Below are positions 47,301-58,080 of a stretch of DNA of 64,000 bases, one piece after another. How positions within the stretch are numbered: the first letter of the stretch is position 1; each line of letters opens with the position of its first letter. The notes below the pieces were generated by a model. The model had not been told where the DNA came from. It did not search any database and worked only from the letters and a program-made list of their open reading frames with translations. Source of the DNA: Marchantia polymorpha subsp. ruderalis (lineage: Eukaryota; Streptophyta; Marchantiopsida; Marchantiales; Marchantiaceae); NCBI GenBank assembly GCA_037833965.1, contig AP031352.1, positions 15,480,501 to 15,544,500 on the forward strand, given 5' to 3'. A program made the translations under genes and the position numbers.

Positions 47301-48674
47301 CAGACGAGCCTATCTGTACACTTGGATTAACTGGCTCATGTACTCGTGGGTCTGCATGCACGCATGTACATGGGGACCTCTGTCCCACTTGTGGCAAGAA
47401 TTGTCTCCATCCGTTGAGAGCAGAAGAAAGAGAAGAGCACCTCAGAGTATGCGCACAGAATAGGAAGCGATTGGAAGCCATGCTTATAAGCCAAGACATT
47501 GAATGCGTAGTTTGTCTGGAACGAGTTCTCTCAAAGCCTGCTCTTGCGGAACGCAAATTTGGAATTCTTTCAGGCTGCGATCATCCATTCTGTATATCAT
47601 GTGTACGTTCTTGGCGCAACGGTTCTCATCCACCGGGAATGGATTTGAAAACCATTATTCGCGGTTGTCCTGTCTGCCGAACCGTCTCACACTATGTCAT
47701 ACCAAGCCTGACATGGTTTTCAAGTCCAGACGAGAAAGCGGAGATAGTTAACGGATACAAGAAGAAACTAAGGTAAATGGTGGTTGGGCCTTACTCCGAA
47801 TCTGTTTCTCTGTCAAGTCTCTAATGTGAATCGAGAGAATTGAACCCTTTTGGTTATAAGCAGTCAAATATATCAACTGTAGCCCATTTACTGAAATTGC
47901 TTGTCTGTTTGTGAACCAGCTCGTTGGACTGCCGGTATTTCGACCAAGGAAATGGTAATTGTCCCTTCGGTACCAGCTGCTTCTACAAGGTATTCAAATA
48001 TTCCACGGATTTGTTCCCACTTGAGCAACACATGTATCAGTTTGTGCTTGAAAGTTGCACTCATGCTCAACATATGTGCTCCAAATTACAAGTCAACTAA
48101 GAGGTTGACTTGTAATTTGGAGTAGTGCATTTGAGTCTTTTCCACTCTCATTGCTAGATTCCCTCTTGACCTTGCTTCACAGAGACAATTACAAACTCAA
48201 TTGACTTGTTCATTTTGCAGCATGCTTACAAAGACGGTCGATTGGAAGAGATAAAGCTCCGTCACTTAGGCGCGGCAGATGGCAGTGCTGTTATAACAAA
48301 AAATATTAGGTGTGTTATCGTTTCTTAACCTGAATTACCTACTCTACTCTAGGCTTTTATTCTCTAAACTTGTAGGGAAGAGATGCATAGTTGGAGGGAA
48401 CATTTCTAATAACTATGCAGTCGATGTCCAATTGGAGTGTATAGAAGGAAACCTTTTTAGTTGGAAGATATAGAGGTGATTTTCTAGCTCCAGCCATCAA
48501 GATCTTTCAGGTGTGATGGTTTAATCTCCCAGGTCTTGGAACCGATGTGTTAGTGCTCCTTATTTTCCATGACTATGCGGTTGTTGTTTTTGGAAACTTA
48601 TCATCGATTGTACCGAATGCAGGTTGTCTGACTTCATCGGAAAGTTGGATCTGGATCCAAGGAGGAGTGGATAG
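44357..48674 (+). CDS. MKRN: Makorin-type C3H/RING E3 ubiquitin ligase, six exons
   Basis: Exons are 44357-44373, 46460-46547, 46814-47772, 47920-47989, 48221-48309 and 48623-48674, totalling 1275 nt and 424 residues with matching phases. The 17-bp first exon encodes M-A-Q-R-S plus two bases, and joins to V-L-C-K-Y-F. It is assigned by phase and by similarity to plant makorins, which start close to the first finger. Four C-x7/9-C-x5-C-x3-H fingers lie at residues 9-27, 37-55, 203-221 and 359-379. A Cys-His cluster (C225, C228, C232, H234) precedes a complete C3HC4 RING (C266, C269, C290, H292, C295, C298, C320, C323). This is the makorin order. Residues 60-170 are Ser/Pro/Ala-rich and probably disordered. 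Makorins bind RNA through the C3H fingers and transfer ubiquitin through the RING. The gene appears intact. Confidence 0.95.
44802..44823. promoter_or_regulatory. Overlapping TGACGTCA and CACGTG bZIP-type sites in makorin intron 1
   Basis: TGACGTCA (44804-44811) overlaps the G-box CACGTG (44810-44815), and another ACGT core follows within eight bases. A second CACGTGACGTC lies at 45354-45364. Such ACGT-core sites bind plant bZIP factors. Both are within the first 1 kb of intron 1, a common enhancer position. Function is inferred from motif only. Confidence 0.4.
45262..45345 (+). mobile_element. tRNA-like segment, possible SINE head
   Basis: TAGTGGTTCAGAG resembles a Pol III A-box. About 40 bases later GGGTTTTGAGTCAAA resembles a B-box (consensus GGTTCGANTCC), with TGGGCTCTTGGC between them like an anticodon arm. 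No acceptor stem closes it, so it is not a tRNA gene. It fits a diverged tRNA-derived SINE inside makorin intron 1. No poly-A tail or target duplication was identified. Confidence 0.4.
48079..48122. repeat. Perfect 19-bp hairpin in makorin intron 4
   Basis: CTCCAAATTACAAGTCAAC (48079-48097) and GTTGACTTGTAATTTGGAG (48104-48122) are exact reverse complements with loop TAAGAG. It lies within the intron between exons 4 and 5. In the transcript it would form a stable stem-loop. Confidence 0.92.
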
Positions 48675-50173
48675 GCTCGTATTGTCCCTTCGATCAAGAA
48701 CAAGAAGGTAATATATGACTTCTGATTAGTCTTATTATCTCATATGCATTGGTCGGAAGGCTAGGTTGTTTGCATGCGTCAAAATTGGGATCGTGACTTA
48801 CGACCTTTTCATGATCGTAACCTATCCGAAGGCCATTAGGAGATTGGAGAATTGGTTTGCTGTGGATACGGGCTTTTTCAGGAATGATGAGTAATTGGAA
48901 ATTTTCACATGAGATTCCTGCCTGTCTACACTTTCTTGTTGTTCATCATCTTTTACTTCAACTCTGCATCCCCCATCCGACGAACGAGTGTGAATGAGTT
49001 TGCAAGCTACGTTTTCGTTTTTTCTTACGTCAAAGTAGTCTGTCACTCGATTTCCCCTCGGAGGGTGATTGTTCTATCTATTGCTGATCTACCACTGATG
49101 TAAAAGAAATAGGATGAGGGAAGAAAAAAACGACTTCATATTAACCGTCAAGATCCCAAGAGGAGAAACACATCAAGAATGTATTGATGCATTTATTCGT
49201 GGGAAAGTAGGAAATAACCTCCGCTCGCAGGGCGATGGTTGCGGTTACAAGTACCAAAGACTTCATATGAGTGGAAGTAAATAATTTAGCTACTTACAAA
49301 TGTGTTGGTTCAATGACAGGCAAATCCATGAAATGGCTGCAAGTGGTACATATGGATGATCAGTTGACTCCTACTTTAGGTGAGGGTTACTCACCTTTTC
49401 GGATGTTCGAAGTGATTAACTTTCAAGACAACGATTATTTGGTTAAGGTCCTTTCTTTTTCCATGTTGCTTATGTGCCTTTATTCTTTGGGGATAATTTG
49501 CCAAGTTTGTTGTCTGTGTTCATATATAGGAACGAGTCAACGTTATGCTGCAATGACAGTCAAAGAAGGGAACCGATAAAAGGACAAATTTAGTGTTTGT
49601 GCATTGTGAGGATTTCTTCTGGACGTCGTTTTGTAGCTCCCATTTGCTTGTAGGCTTAAATGGCAATAGGGATGCACGTCCAAAAGGACTCTCAAGTAGT
49701 AGGTTCAGCGTGCGTCCAATCTTTCTATCAATACCCGCCTATTTCCCGATGATAATGAAGGGCCAAGATACAGTTTGTCATTGGTATCAGATGAAGGGAT
49801 CAGCCACACAAGTGGGATTAGTTGCTGCATGTGCTGAATTTCAGACTCGCAATAGATGTCGTTGGGTAGAATGAGGCAAGCTGACAATGTACACGCATCT
49901 TTGAGAAAATTTGTCCAAAGTATTACTGTTGAATCTAGTCAAAAGTGTAATGGCCTGCTCTGCGAAGGGGAAATATTTGTCTCAGATTCCACATTAATGC
50001 TCTTGAATTTCTCCCCAAGCCGTGCCTGGTGTCTCGCCCATACCGACATCAAACAGGTTGTCTTGTATATCCATTCTGTGTACGGTTGGAATATGTGCAC
50101 GGTTTATGCCTGTTTGACTCGAGAATTTTTGGAATACGAGGAACGTACATATACTGTACAGACACGTCCATCA
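48675..50173. other. Makorin 3' flank, no further gene recognised
   Basis: The first part should hold the makorin 3' untranslated region. Open frames at 49271-49579, 49593-49874 and 49856-50266 (plus) have no recognisable domain. Their spacing could suggest a decayed or unfamiliar spliced gene, but I cannot support exons. Confidence 0.4.
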
Positions 50174-50211
50174 CACAAGTACCATCCTCGAATCCGAGGA
50201 TGGTACTTGTG
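50174..50211. repeat. Perfect 17-bp hairpin with 4-nt loop
   Basis: CACAAGTACCATCCTCG (50174-50190) pairs exactly with CGAGGATGGTACTTGTG (50195-50211), with loop AATC. The sequence is not shared with the other hairpins in the window. Confidence 0.92.
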
Positions 50212-51127
50212 CTCTGTGCGCGGACATGAGGATAAGGATATTGCATCCGCGGTCATTTTCTCTTGAAGCCGGAAAAATCCGAGTAAACCCATCCAGAAAT
50301 TTGATTTTAAATATTCCGGATGGATTTAGTTGCAGCGATGTCAACCTCATTTGTATGTCAAGGAAATGTAGTCAGGGGTAATCTGTCCAAATTGCGTGTA
50401 TGATAGATGTGATTACACATTTGCAAAAGGGAGAATCCAGAATGGTGAGAGTATTATGATCAGAAATCTGGAACATATTGGCAAACTTCAAGTTTCGTAA
50501 GTGTCTCTTTCATTAGTTTGAAGTTAATGTGGACTTGATACTCTGAGATGGAAATTTGAGTCTCAATTATTTTTTTGGAGCTATTGATATTTGCGAAGGT
50601 TTCCAATTTGTTTCAAGTCATCATTCACAAGTAAAATATATATTTAAAGTACTTCAATATGTTTTTCTTTTGTAGAAACATCAAACTGGATACCAAAATT
50701 CATACATACAATTTTTTTCAATCTTTTTTTTTTTTACAAATGATCAATAAAATAGTATATAGATTTTTTTTAAATTTTATAATATATACATTTTATATGT
50801 AAATGGTAAATATATCAAAGATGTGACCCAAAGGACTAAAACGCTAAAAAGATACAATATAAAACAATCAAATTGCAAATCAGAAAAAAAATAAAAAAAA
50901 CTCCTAGCTAATGTTTAAAATATTAAAACGAAAATTAATAAAACATTATTCATAAAACAATCTAAATCATAAGGTTTAAACTATAGTAAAAAATAAAAAT
51001 TTTCAACAACAAACTTATGAACCAATCTAATTTCAATATATCTAGTACAAATAATAAACAAGTGATCTTTATACTCAATTTTTTTCCATCATATAACTTA
51101 TAAATATGTTTATTCCTATCAAAGTTC
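50212..51127. other. AT-rich spacer
   Basis: Becomes extremely AT-rich from about 50560 to 51120, with long A and T runs. No coding potential or repeat structure was recognised. Confidence 0.5.
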
Positions 51128-52082
51128 TGCAACCTTAGGGCTGATTCTCACTCAAATTTATTTCTGATGTCTTTGCGGTAACGTATCATGGTTTTATAAG
51201 ACTAAGATTTATCCTCACACTCATGTACCAAACAATTTTTCTCTCAAATTCTCCATGTATCACTACAACTCGCACACAAATTTTCCATGTATCATTCCAA
51301 CTCGCACACAAATTTTCCATGTATCATTCCAACTCGCACACAAATTTTCCATGTATCACTCAAACTCACACACAAACTCTACTCCCATCACTCTTTTCAT
51401 ATAAACGTAAACACACGTCGATACTTCAAGATACTCAAAATCTTCACTACTTCATTTCTGAAACAAGAACTCACACATGACTCTCCAAACTTGCTTGAGA
51501 AATGGTACTCCACCTCTCTATTTATACTACTTGAGAAGTTACCATAGTAACATAGTAACATTTCTCCTAACTTACTTTTACTTAGGTAAATTTGATTAAC
51601 CCTCTCTATGTGGCAACATGTCATTGGCCTAGCTAAACCTTCTGGAAGTTTCCGGAATCCAAGGTTGAGGTGGCGACATGCCATTGGAAGCTTTAAACTT
51701 CTACAAGCTTCTTAGGCACTAAGTCAACACTAGACTTAGTCTAGCCAATCATATTTCATACATTTTAGTCTAACCAATCAAATCCAAGCTTTTAGTTAAA
51801 TATATAATCCCTTAGAATCTAGGACTTTTGTATAGGACAAAATAGAAGTGCTCACCCTTTGTAAAAGACAAAATAGAAGTGCTCACTCCATTCTTCTAAA
51901 ACTCAGCTAATCATTCCGCAAATTATAGACATTGTAGCTAAAATTAGTTATGACTATATAAACTTAGTTATAAGTAACTAGTTTAGTCATAACTAGCTAG
52001 ACTTAACTATCCCTTGGCTAATCATCCTTGATCACTTGACCACTTCTAAGACTAAGTACAATGTGCAACACCCGGTCTTATA
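51128..52082 (-). mobile_element. Solo LTR, second copy of the 36749 family, inverted
   Basis: The reverse complement matches 36749-37520 from the TAAGACC end to GGTTGCA. It is longer (955 bp), partly because of a 4 x 32 bp minisatellite (51253-51380). Flanking bases GTTC and ATTC differ by one, so the target duplication is decayed or absent. It ends beside the LINE remnant. Confidence 0.75.
51253..51380 (+). repeat. 32-bp minisatellite, four units
   Basis: Units start with CCATGTATCA at 51253, 51285, 51317 and 51349, each followed by AACTCRCACACAAA. They abut without spacers, so this is a tandem repeat and not a CRISPR-like array. The homologous LTR at 36749-37520 lacks the expansion. Confidence 0.92.
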
Positions 52083-52581
52083 ATTCAACCAACTCTTTTC
52101 TTTAGTCCCAAGACCATGAGATACTATTCAATGCGTAGCAATAATATGACGTAAAAATGTAACGATCTCCCCAAGTAAATATACTTGCTCAAAATAAACA
52201 AGCATAGGATTCACATGAAGTTGATAGAATTTCATTTTAGTGTCTCGTCTACTTCAAATAATGTTAAGAAATTCTTTCTTCATACGCTTGCAAAGGGTCA
52301 TAGGTTGCAAATCCCAATGTTCGTTACATTCCATCTCAAAGACCAAGTCACCACATCCGCAAACCATTCATTATGAAGTGTGGCACACAAAGCTTCAAGA
52401 GGAAGTCGAGAAGCATCAAGATATCTCATTCTTTTGACGTAAGTGATAATCAAGAAGAGAGCTTCAAACTCAAGGGGTAGACAACCTCCGCAAGAAAAAT
52501 AACATATGAAGTTTGGGTTATCACACCCAATTCTTCTTGTAAAAAGATCTTTTGCATACTCTTCAAATGCTGCAAACTTGT

Positions 52582-53892
52582 CTACTTACAACCAGGATCC
52601 CACACTTGTATTCCATATAAGATAACGGGAAACACTAAGCTCCTGAATAAAAATGTCCTAAGACTATAAGACATTAGATGAGCTCCTCTACATTTATTTA
52701 GCAATGAATATAGAGCTTTGAAACCAGCATTTAACCTCTTTTGCACACAAAGTGTCCAACTATAATCGTATGAGAAATCAATGCCTAAATATTTATAACT
52801 CTTCACTTGTTCCAACTCTAATGATTTGTAAGAGAAATAAAGCTTGGATCTAGTGCCCACAAGAATAACTTCTGACCTCTCCAAATTGACATCCATCTAA
52901 TTTTGAGTACAAAAGCTAACCGAAGTGTCAAGGTGTTTTTGTAAACTAATGGCATCACGTGCTAGTAGTATGACATCATTTGTATACAAAAGAGCTTTGA
53001 TGACAAAGCCTCCAAGTTTGACACCTTCACTTTCACAGTGCTAGTAGTATGACATCATTTGCATACAAAAGAGCTTTGATGGCAAAGCCTCCAAGTTTGA
53101 CACCTTCACTTTCACAGTGCTAGTAGTATGACATCATTTGCATACAAAAGAGCTTTCATGACGAAGCCTCCAAGTTTGACACCTTCACTTTCACACTCCA
53201 TTTCTATATCATCTATGAAAAATCCAAAGAGAGTAGGAGAGAGTACAACCTTGAATGACTTTAATGGTACTCAAAATTTCTTTGGTTTGGGAAGTATCGA
53301 TCTTGGCCCAAACCCAGTGGTATAATGTGACCACTACTACTACGAGATTTGATGTTACTCCAATGATTTGCAATATTTCTTATAAAAGCTCACAAGGTAC
53401 TATGTCAAAAGCTTTCTTGAAATCAATGAGGGCACAAAATAAAGTTTTTTCATTACCCTTGGATTTCTACCATAAAACACGCACAACCAAGATATGTTCT
53501 ATAGTGTTGAATGTATGACGAAAACCAGCTTGAAACCGCGCTCTCTTGTGATCAGATTCAACCCATGTGCCCAACTTAAACTTCATCAATTTGTTAAATA
53601 ACTTGGCAAAAATACTTCCCACCATGATAGTCTGATAGTTTGTCACCAAGGCCTTGCTCCCAGATTTGTGAATATGAACAATCTTCCGTAAAGACCAAGT
53701 TGAAGGAAAGCCATAGAGAGCAACATTCTTCAACATTTTAATGAATATAGGCTCAATAACATCGCCTTCCCACTTGAGAAGTTCAATTGAGAGAACATCC
53801 AAATCCTCACATTTATTATTTACCAATTTTCTAAGTTGAATCATCACTTCAGCTTTAGAAAATAAGTCAAGTTTTACTTCACAACGTGACAT
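52582..53892 (-). pseudogene. LINE reverse transcriptase
   Basis: The minus strand at 53467-53892 carries the RT fingers region, W-S-L-R-K-I-V-H-I-H-K-S-G-S and the N-Y-Q-T-I-M-V segment with F-N-K-L-M. Near 53400 comes C-A-L-I-D-F-K-K-A-F-D. The catalytic Y-x-N-D-V-I-L-L-A lies in the triplicated unit. Positions 52582-52896 give the thumb: Y-K-Y-L-G-I-D-F and F-P-V-I-L-Y-G-I-Q-V-W. The active site reads Y-T/A-N-D where Y-A-D-D is usual. Frame breaks make it inactive. Confidence 0.8.
52959..53195 (+). repeat. 79-bp tandem triplication across the LINE RT active site
   Basis: Units at 52959-53037, 53038-53116 and 53117-53195 each contain GTGCTAGTAGTATGACATCA and differ at only a few bases. Read on the minus strand, each unit encodes the catalytic L-L-Y-x-N-D-V-I-L-L-A box. 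A 79-bp unit is not a multiple of three, so the repeat shifts the frame and arose after, or at, the death of the element. High unit identity suggests a fairly recent expansion. Confidence 0.93.
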
Positions 53893-55543
53893 TAATGCAA
53901 CATTGGGAAAAAATAAAACTTTTCATCAAAAGAATCCAAAGACTTGGAATCAAGAGTAGGTTTGAAAGATTGTACTGCCAACCAACTCCAAAAAGATTTG
54001 GAATTCTCCAACAGCTCCTTTGTCACGCACTCTTGATTCCGCCTCAAAAAAGCTCATTTTCAAGACTTCATCAAGTCTTTGTAAAGTCTTGTCATAATAA
54101 GCCGATTGTGAAGATCCAAGGATTTATCAACTAATCTTGCCCTTGCTTGCTTGCAATCAAAATCAAGCCTACCATGGCATGGCAAGGAAGACCTCTTGCT
54201 CTCCTGTTTGTATGTCTCAAAAAAAAACTTAGAAGCAGAGTTTTTGAGCATATCAGTTAGTTGCAAACTAGATGTATATGGATCAAGGTTCCAAGTAGTA
54301 AGAGTCAAGAGGTCTTGTAAATGTTGATTATAAAGTTGCTTCTTACTAGTATCTAAACAAAACCAGGGGAAATATAAACATATTGACATGTAGAGAGAAA
54401 TTGACTTTGACAACAAAAGAGTAAATAAAAGAGGTGTATGATCCAAGTTTGTTGAGATTCTAGAATATCAAATGTTGAGATAAATGAACTATTACTGACA
54501 GAGGACAAAATATAATCAATAGTGCTAGCGCTGGTAAAAACATGTATTGGAGTGGGAGTTGGGAAAGAAAGAAATATCATTTAGAACTTTCAGATTACAT
54601 ATGGTTTCAAAAGTCAAGAAATGCTCGGATCATTTGTAGAAGTATCACAAGATATTTTAGACCACAAACTATCTCTATTTTCTTCAAAAGAGATAGAAGA
54701 CAAGGAACCATCAAATTGAGTAAATTGAACAGAACGTATGCGACCATTGAAGTCTCCAACAAGAAAAACTTCAAGTTTGTATTGATATTTGAAAACATTT
54801 CATATGAACCGATGGAATGGTTAACTTTGATCGCAAGTGCTTGTGAAGTTGATCTGTATGAATAATGGTGCAAAGTAACAAATTGCCAAATAACTGTAAG
54901 ATGTTCCAATCTATCCAAGACGAAGCCTATGATATTGTTTCTCAATATCTTGGCTTTCCAAATGTATCATAGGAAGAAGTTAAAATCTGATGAAAGTAGC
55001 AATGACTTCAAGCGTCTTCCTGCTCGTCGATTTCTATTGTTCAAAGTAGATTCCACCAAAGTAAATCCTTGTATCTCCAATAGCATTGCTCTCATACTTC
55101 CACAAACATTATCTACAATGTTGATGATGTTTGACAGCTTCCAAATTGGATGTGCTTTCGCCTGTTCCATATCCTCAAGCATACGTGGAAGAGGTGTTGG
55201 CCACCCTTGCGTGCTGCTCTCAACGACCAGAATTGCCTCTCGTCCCATCAGGAGATAATGACAATCTTAATGCAGTCAGGGGCTGTGAAGCTGAAGACCC
55301 ACAAGAAGTCTGTGTTAGTGCTTCTTCTCCTCCAGGATGTGTGGAGGAGGTGCTGGACAAGGACTCTTATGTTTCACATCAACACCCTCAACCTCTTGGA
55401 TTGCTAGTTGATGATTGTATTCTACTCTTAATGATAATAGTTGGACTTTCACATAGATAAGCGACAAAACTTGCATCTTGAGCTTCTTTGATTTTTGCAA
55501 GCTTCTTTTCTTTGCTTCAACTTGTAGAGGCGTAAGATCAGAT

Positions 55544-56143
55544 CTAACCAAATACTCCGTGCTTGAGAATTAACTTGTTAGCTAAAGCAATATCAAGCTC
55601 AAGTTGAACTTGATCCACAAATTTAACAATAATGTCATAAGGTTGTGCTACTTTGTTGCCAATACGAAAAGCTTGAGTCAAATCCGAATTAGAAATATCA
55701 AGAGTTTGAGCCAAAAACTTGGTGACAACACTCTTCAACTCTTCTTTATCAGATTCAGGTAGACCAAAAATCCTCACGTTCTTCCGACGGGCAAATTGAT
55801 TAGCCTTTTCAATCACTTGTTCTTGACAAAAAGAGACATGAACAGACTTGGTAGCTTGAGCATAAGATTTAATTTTCACCTTTAGACTTTCTTTCAACCA
55901 CTTCATGCAAACTAGAAGTAACAAAAGTAGAAGCTTGAGAACCAAGCTTCTATTGGATGTATTCAGCAAATCCAGAAATTTCAAGCATGATATTTTCAAA
56001 ACTTTTGTGAGAAATTTTCAATTCTCGGATTTCATTTTTTGCAGTAGTCAAGTCAACATTTTGTAACTTGAATTCTTCGCAAAACACTTTAATTCTTCCA
56101 AAATCGTTTGCACAAGATTGAGTAGATTGTTTTCAGAAGCCAT
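55544..56143 (-). pseudogene. LINE ORF1-like protein
   Basis: It starts at the ATG at 56141-56143 (M-A-S-E-N-N-L-L). The later part, N-V-R-I-F-G-L-P-E-S-D-K-E-E and A-F-R-I-G-N-K, is an RRM-like ORF1 domain that binds element RNA. Frame shifts break it before 55999. Confidence 0.7.
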
Positions 56144-58080
56144 CATAAATCCAACTTTACAAAGTTTTATACAAACTCAAAATTCTAAATTGACAACTTC
56201 TCCAAACCGATTCTGTTGAGGCTTTAATTTTTCAAGCATGTGCGTCCATCTGAACTTAACAACTCCATTAAATTTCAACTCCAGTTCACTGTTCATCGCG
56301 AAAATATGGCTACCATAAGATAGAGACTCCAAAACCTAAATCCAAAACTCCGAATTGACAACTCTTTCAAACCTGATCCGCTTAGTTTCAAATCTTGGAG
56401 AATGTCCGAAGTCAACAACCCCACCAAATTTTAACTGTAGTTAACACTCTACCACAAAGATATAACTACACACAAATCGAAAATGAAACTAATAAATATT
56501 TGATTGTATAAAATATAATAAATTATAAATTTACACATATTAATAATTATAATAATATATAGATTCAAAAAATATGAAAATCATAACATACAAGTTATGA
56601 TTGAGAACATTTTGTTCAATTTATTATAATTTCAATACTTTCAAATTTTTTATGATCTTTTAAAAATTATAGTATTGTATAAATCATACATGATTATATA
56701 AAATTACATCTTATCTTAATCACTGTTAATTTATGGAAAATTCTTCATATACTTAAGAAATTTTAATAATAAAATAATTGAAAATTATTTCATTTCATTA
56801 AATTTAATTTGTACAAAAATTATTTCTATTGTATAATAAATTTGATTTATTGAAAAAAAAGTATTATTATGTATATTTAATATCAACATGAATGTGATTA
56901 TATATATAACACATTAAACATAATATCTTCCACTACAAAGACTTTACAACAAGTTTTTAACCATCTCTACAAGATATTTGTTTGGTGTGATGCCATCAAG
57001 AACATATTTGGTTGATGGTACGCATCAAGTTTCGTTTCACCAGGTGAGTTCTAGTAAATGTTCTGATATGAATGGTTTCTTCCGCGGAGGAGCATGGACG
57101 AGCTTTGAGGTCATTGTAGCCGGCCGTTTCTTCAGCAGCAAATATGTTCTCACGACGAAAGTCACGAGTTTAGTGTAGGCGATTCACTCACCATCTGTTC
57201 ATATTAAAACAGTTTGACTTGTGTCCTCGTTGGGTCCTATCAATTAAAATGAAACTTGATGGATACTATCAAATAAATATCTCCATTCTCTACACATCAA
57301 TCTAGTACAAGAGACCCAATTGGAGACATTACGGAATATTGCATTGATTAAATGCAAAAACAAGATAATTGCAGACTTTGCAATGTGATGAAGTTCTCTT
57401 TCTAGTACTTTCCGAGAATGCGACCGAAGAAGAATAAACAAAGTAGTGATTGCTCCACGGGGAGAAATCGCTGAAAGTTTCAGAGATTCTTTCTTGAGGA
57501 ATTTGGAAACTTGACAATTGTGATTGGAGACTTTAGCGAGTATACGGCCTCCAAGTCACACTCAGAATCTCACAACTGAATCTGATCACACAAACAGGAA
57601 TGCAATCCTGAGCTGAACATCCGAACTACCGGTCAGTGTCCAGCCAGTGTAGTGTGATCAGAAACGAATCCTCTCGTGTTGGAATCTATTCGAATCTTCA
57701 AAAAGAAGACATAAACTCTGAATTTGGTCTAGTATTCCAGTCTCTGGAGTAGATAGGTAAATCGTCACAAATCAATCCCCAACTCTAGAGCTCAGAGTGG
57801 ACGTCGGGATCTCGTCCGGCCCATCAGCAGTACAGCTGACATGAGGAGTCCGAAGAAGCTGAGCGCGCGCTCTGCTAGAGCTCTTCCTAAGCAGGCACTG
57901 CGGATGAGTGAGAGGAAGATCATCAGTCTGAAGATCGGTCAATTTCAGCTCAATTACTGTTTTTGGTTCTAGCAGGAGGAATCAGTGTTTCCATTCAGTT
58001 TGTGATAAACTTGCAACAGACAGCAAGCACCGAAGAAAATCACTAGGAGATCGTATAAATACGTATCCCATCTCATCGAG
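56144..58080. other. LINE 5' flank and very AT-rich spacer
   Basis: Positions 56144-56460 may include the LINE 5' untranslated part. Positions 56470-56960 are extremely AT-rich with no structure I can name. From 57000 the composition is balanced, and the short open frames are unrecognised. Confidence 0.45.

Larger units (their letters stand above)
52200..56143 (-). mobile_element. Decayed LINE (non-LTR retrotransposon)
   Basis: In minus-strand order there is an ORF1-like protein (55544-56143), an apurinic-type endonuclease (about 54420-54950), a reverse transcriptase (52582-53892) and a C-terminal tail to about 52200. The endonuclease shows G-D-F-N-G at 54743-54757 and a D-H-T-P-L near 54430. 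The RT shows I-H-K-S-G-S-K and the catalytic Y-A/T-N-D-V box. It is interrupted by many frameshifts and stops. One RT segment is triplicated (52959-53195). No clear poly-A tail or target duplication was found. The clade is not assigned. Confidence 0.82.

Noticed and set aside
49271-50266. A string of plus-strand frames after makorin as a spliced gene
   Set aside because: I could not find exon joins in phase or any recognisable domain, and one frame runs into the perfect hairpin.
51253-51380. Regular 32-bp repeats that might suggest a CRISPR-like array
   Set aside because: Units abut with no spacers, sit inside a plant LTR, and are an ordinary minisatellite.
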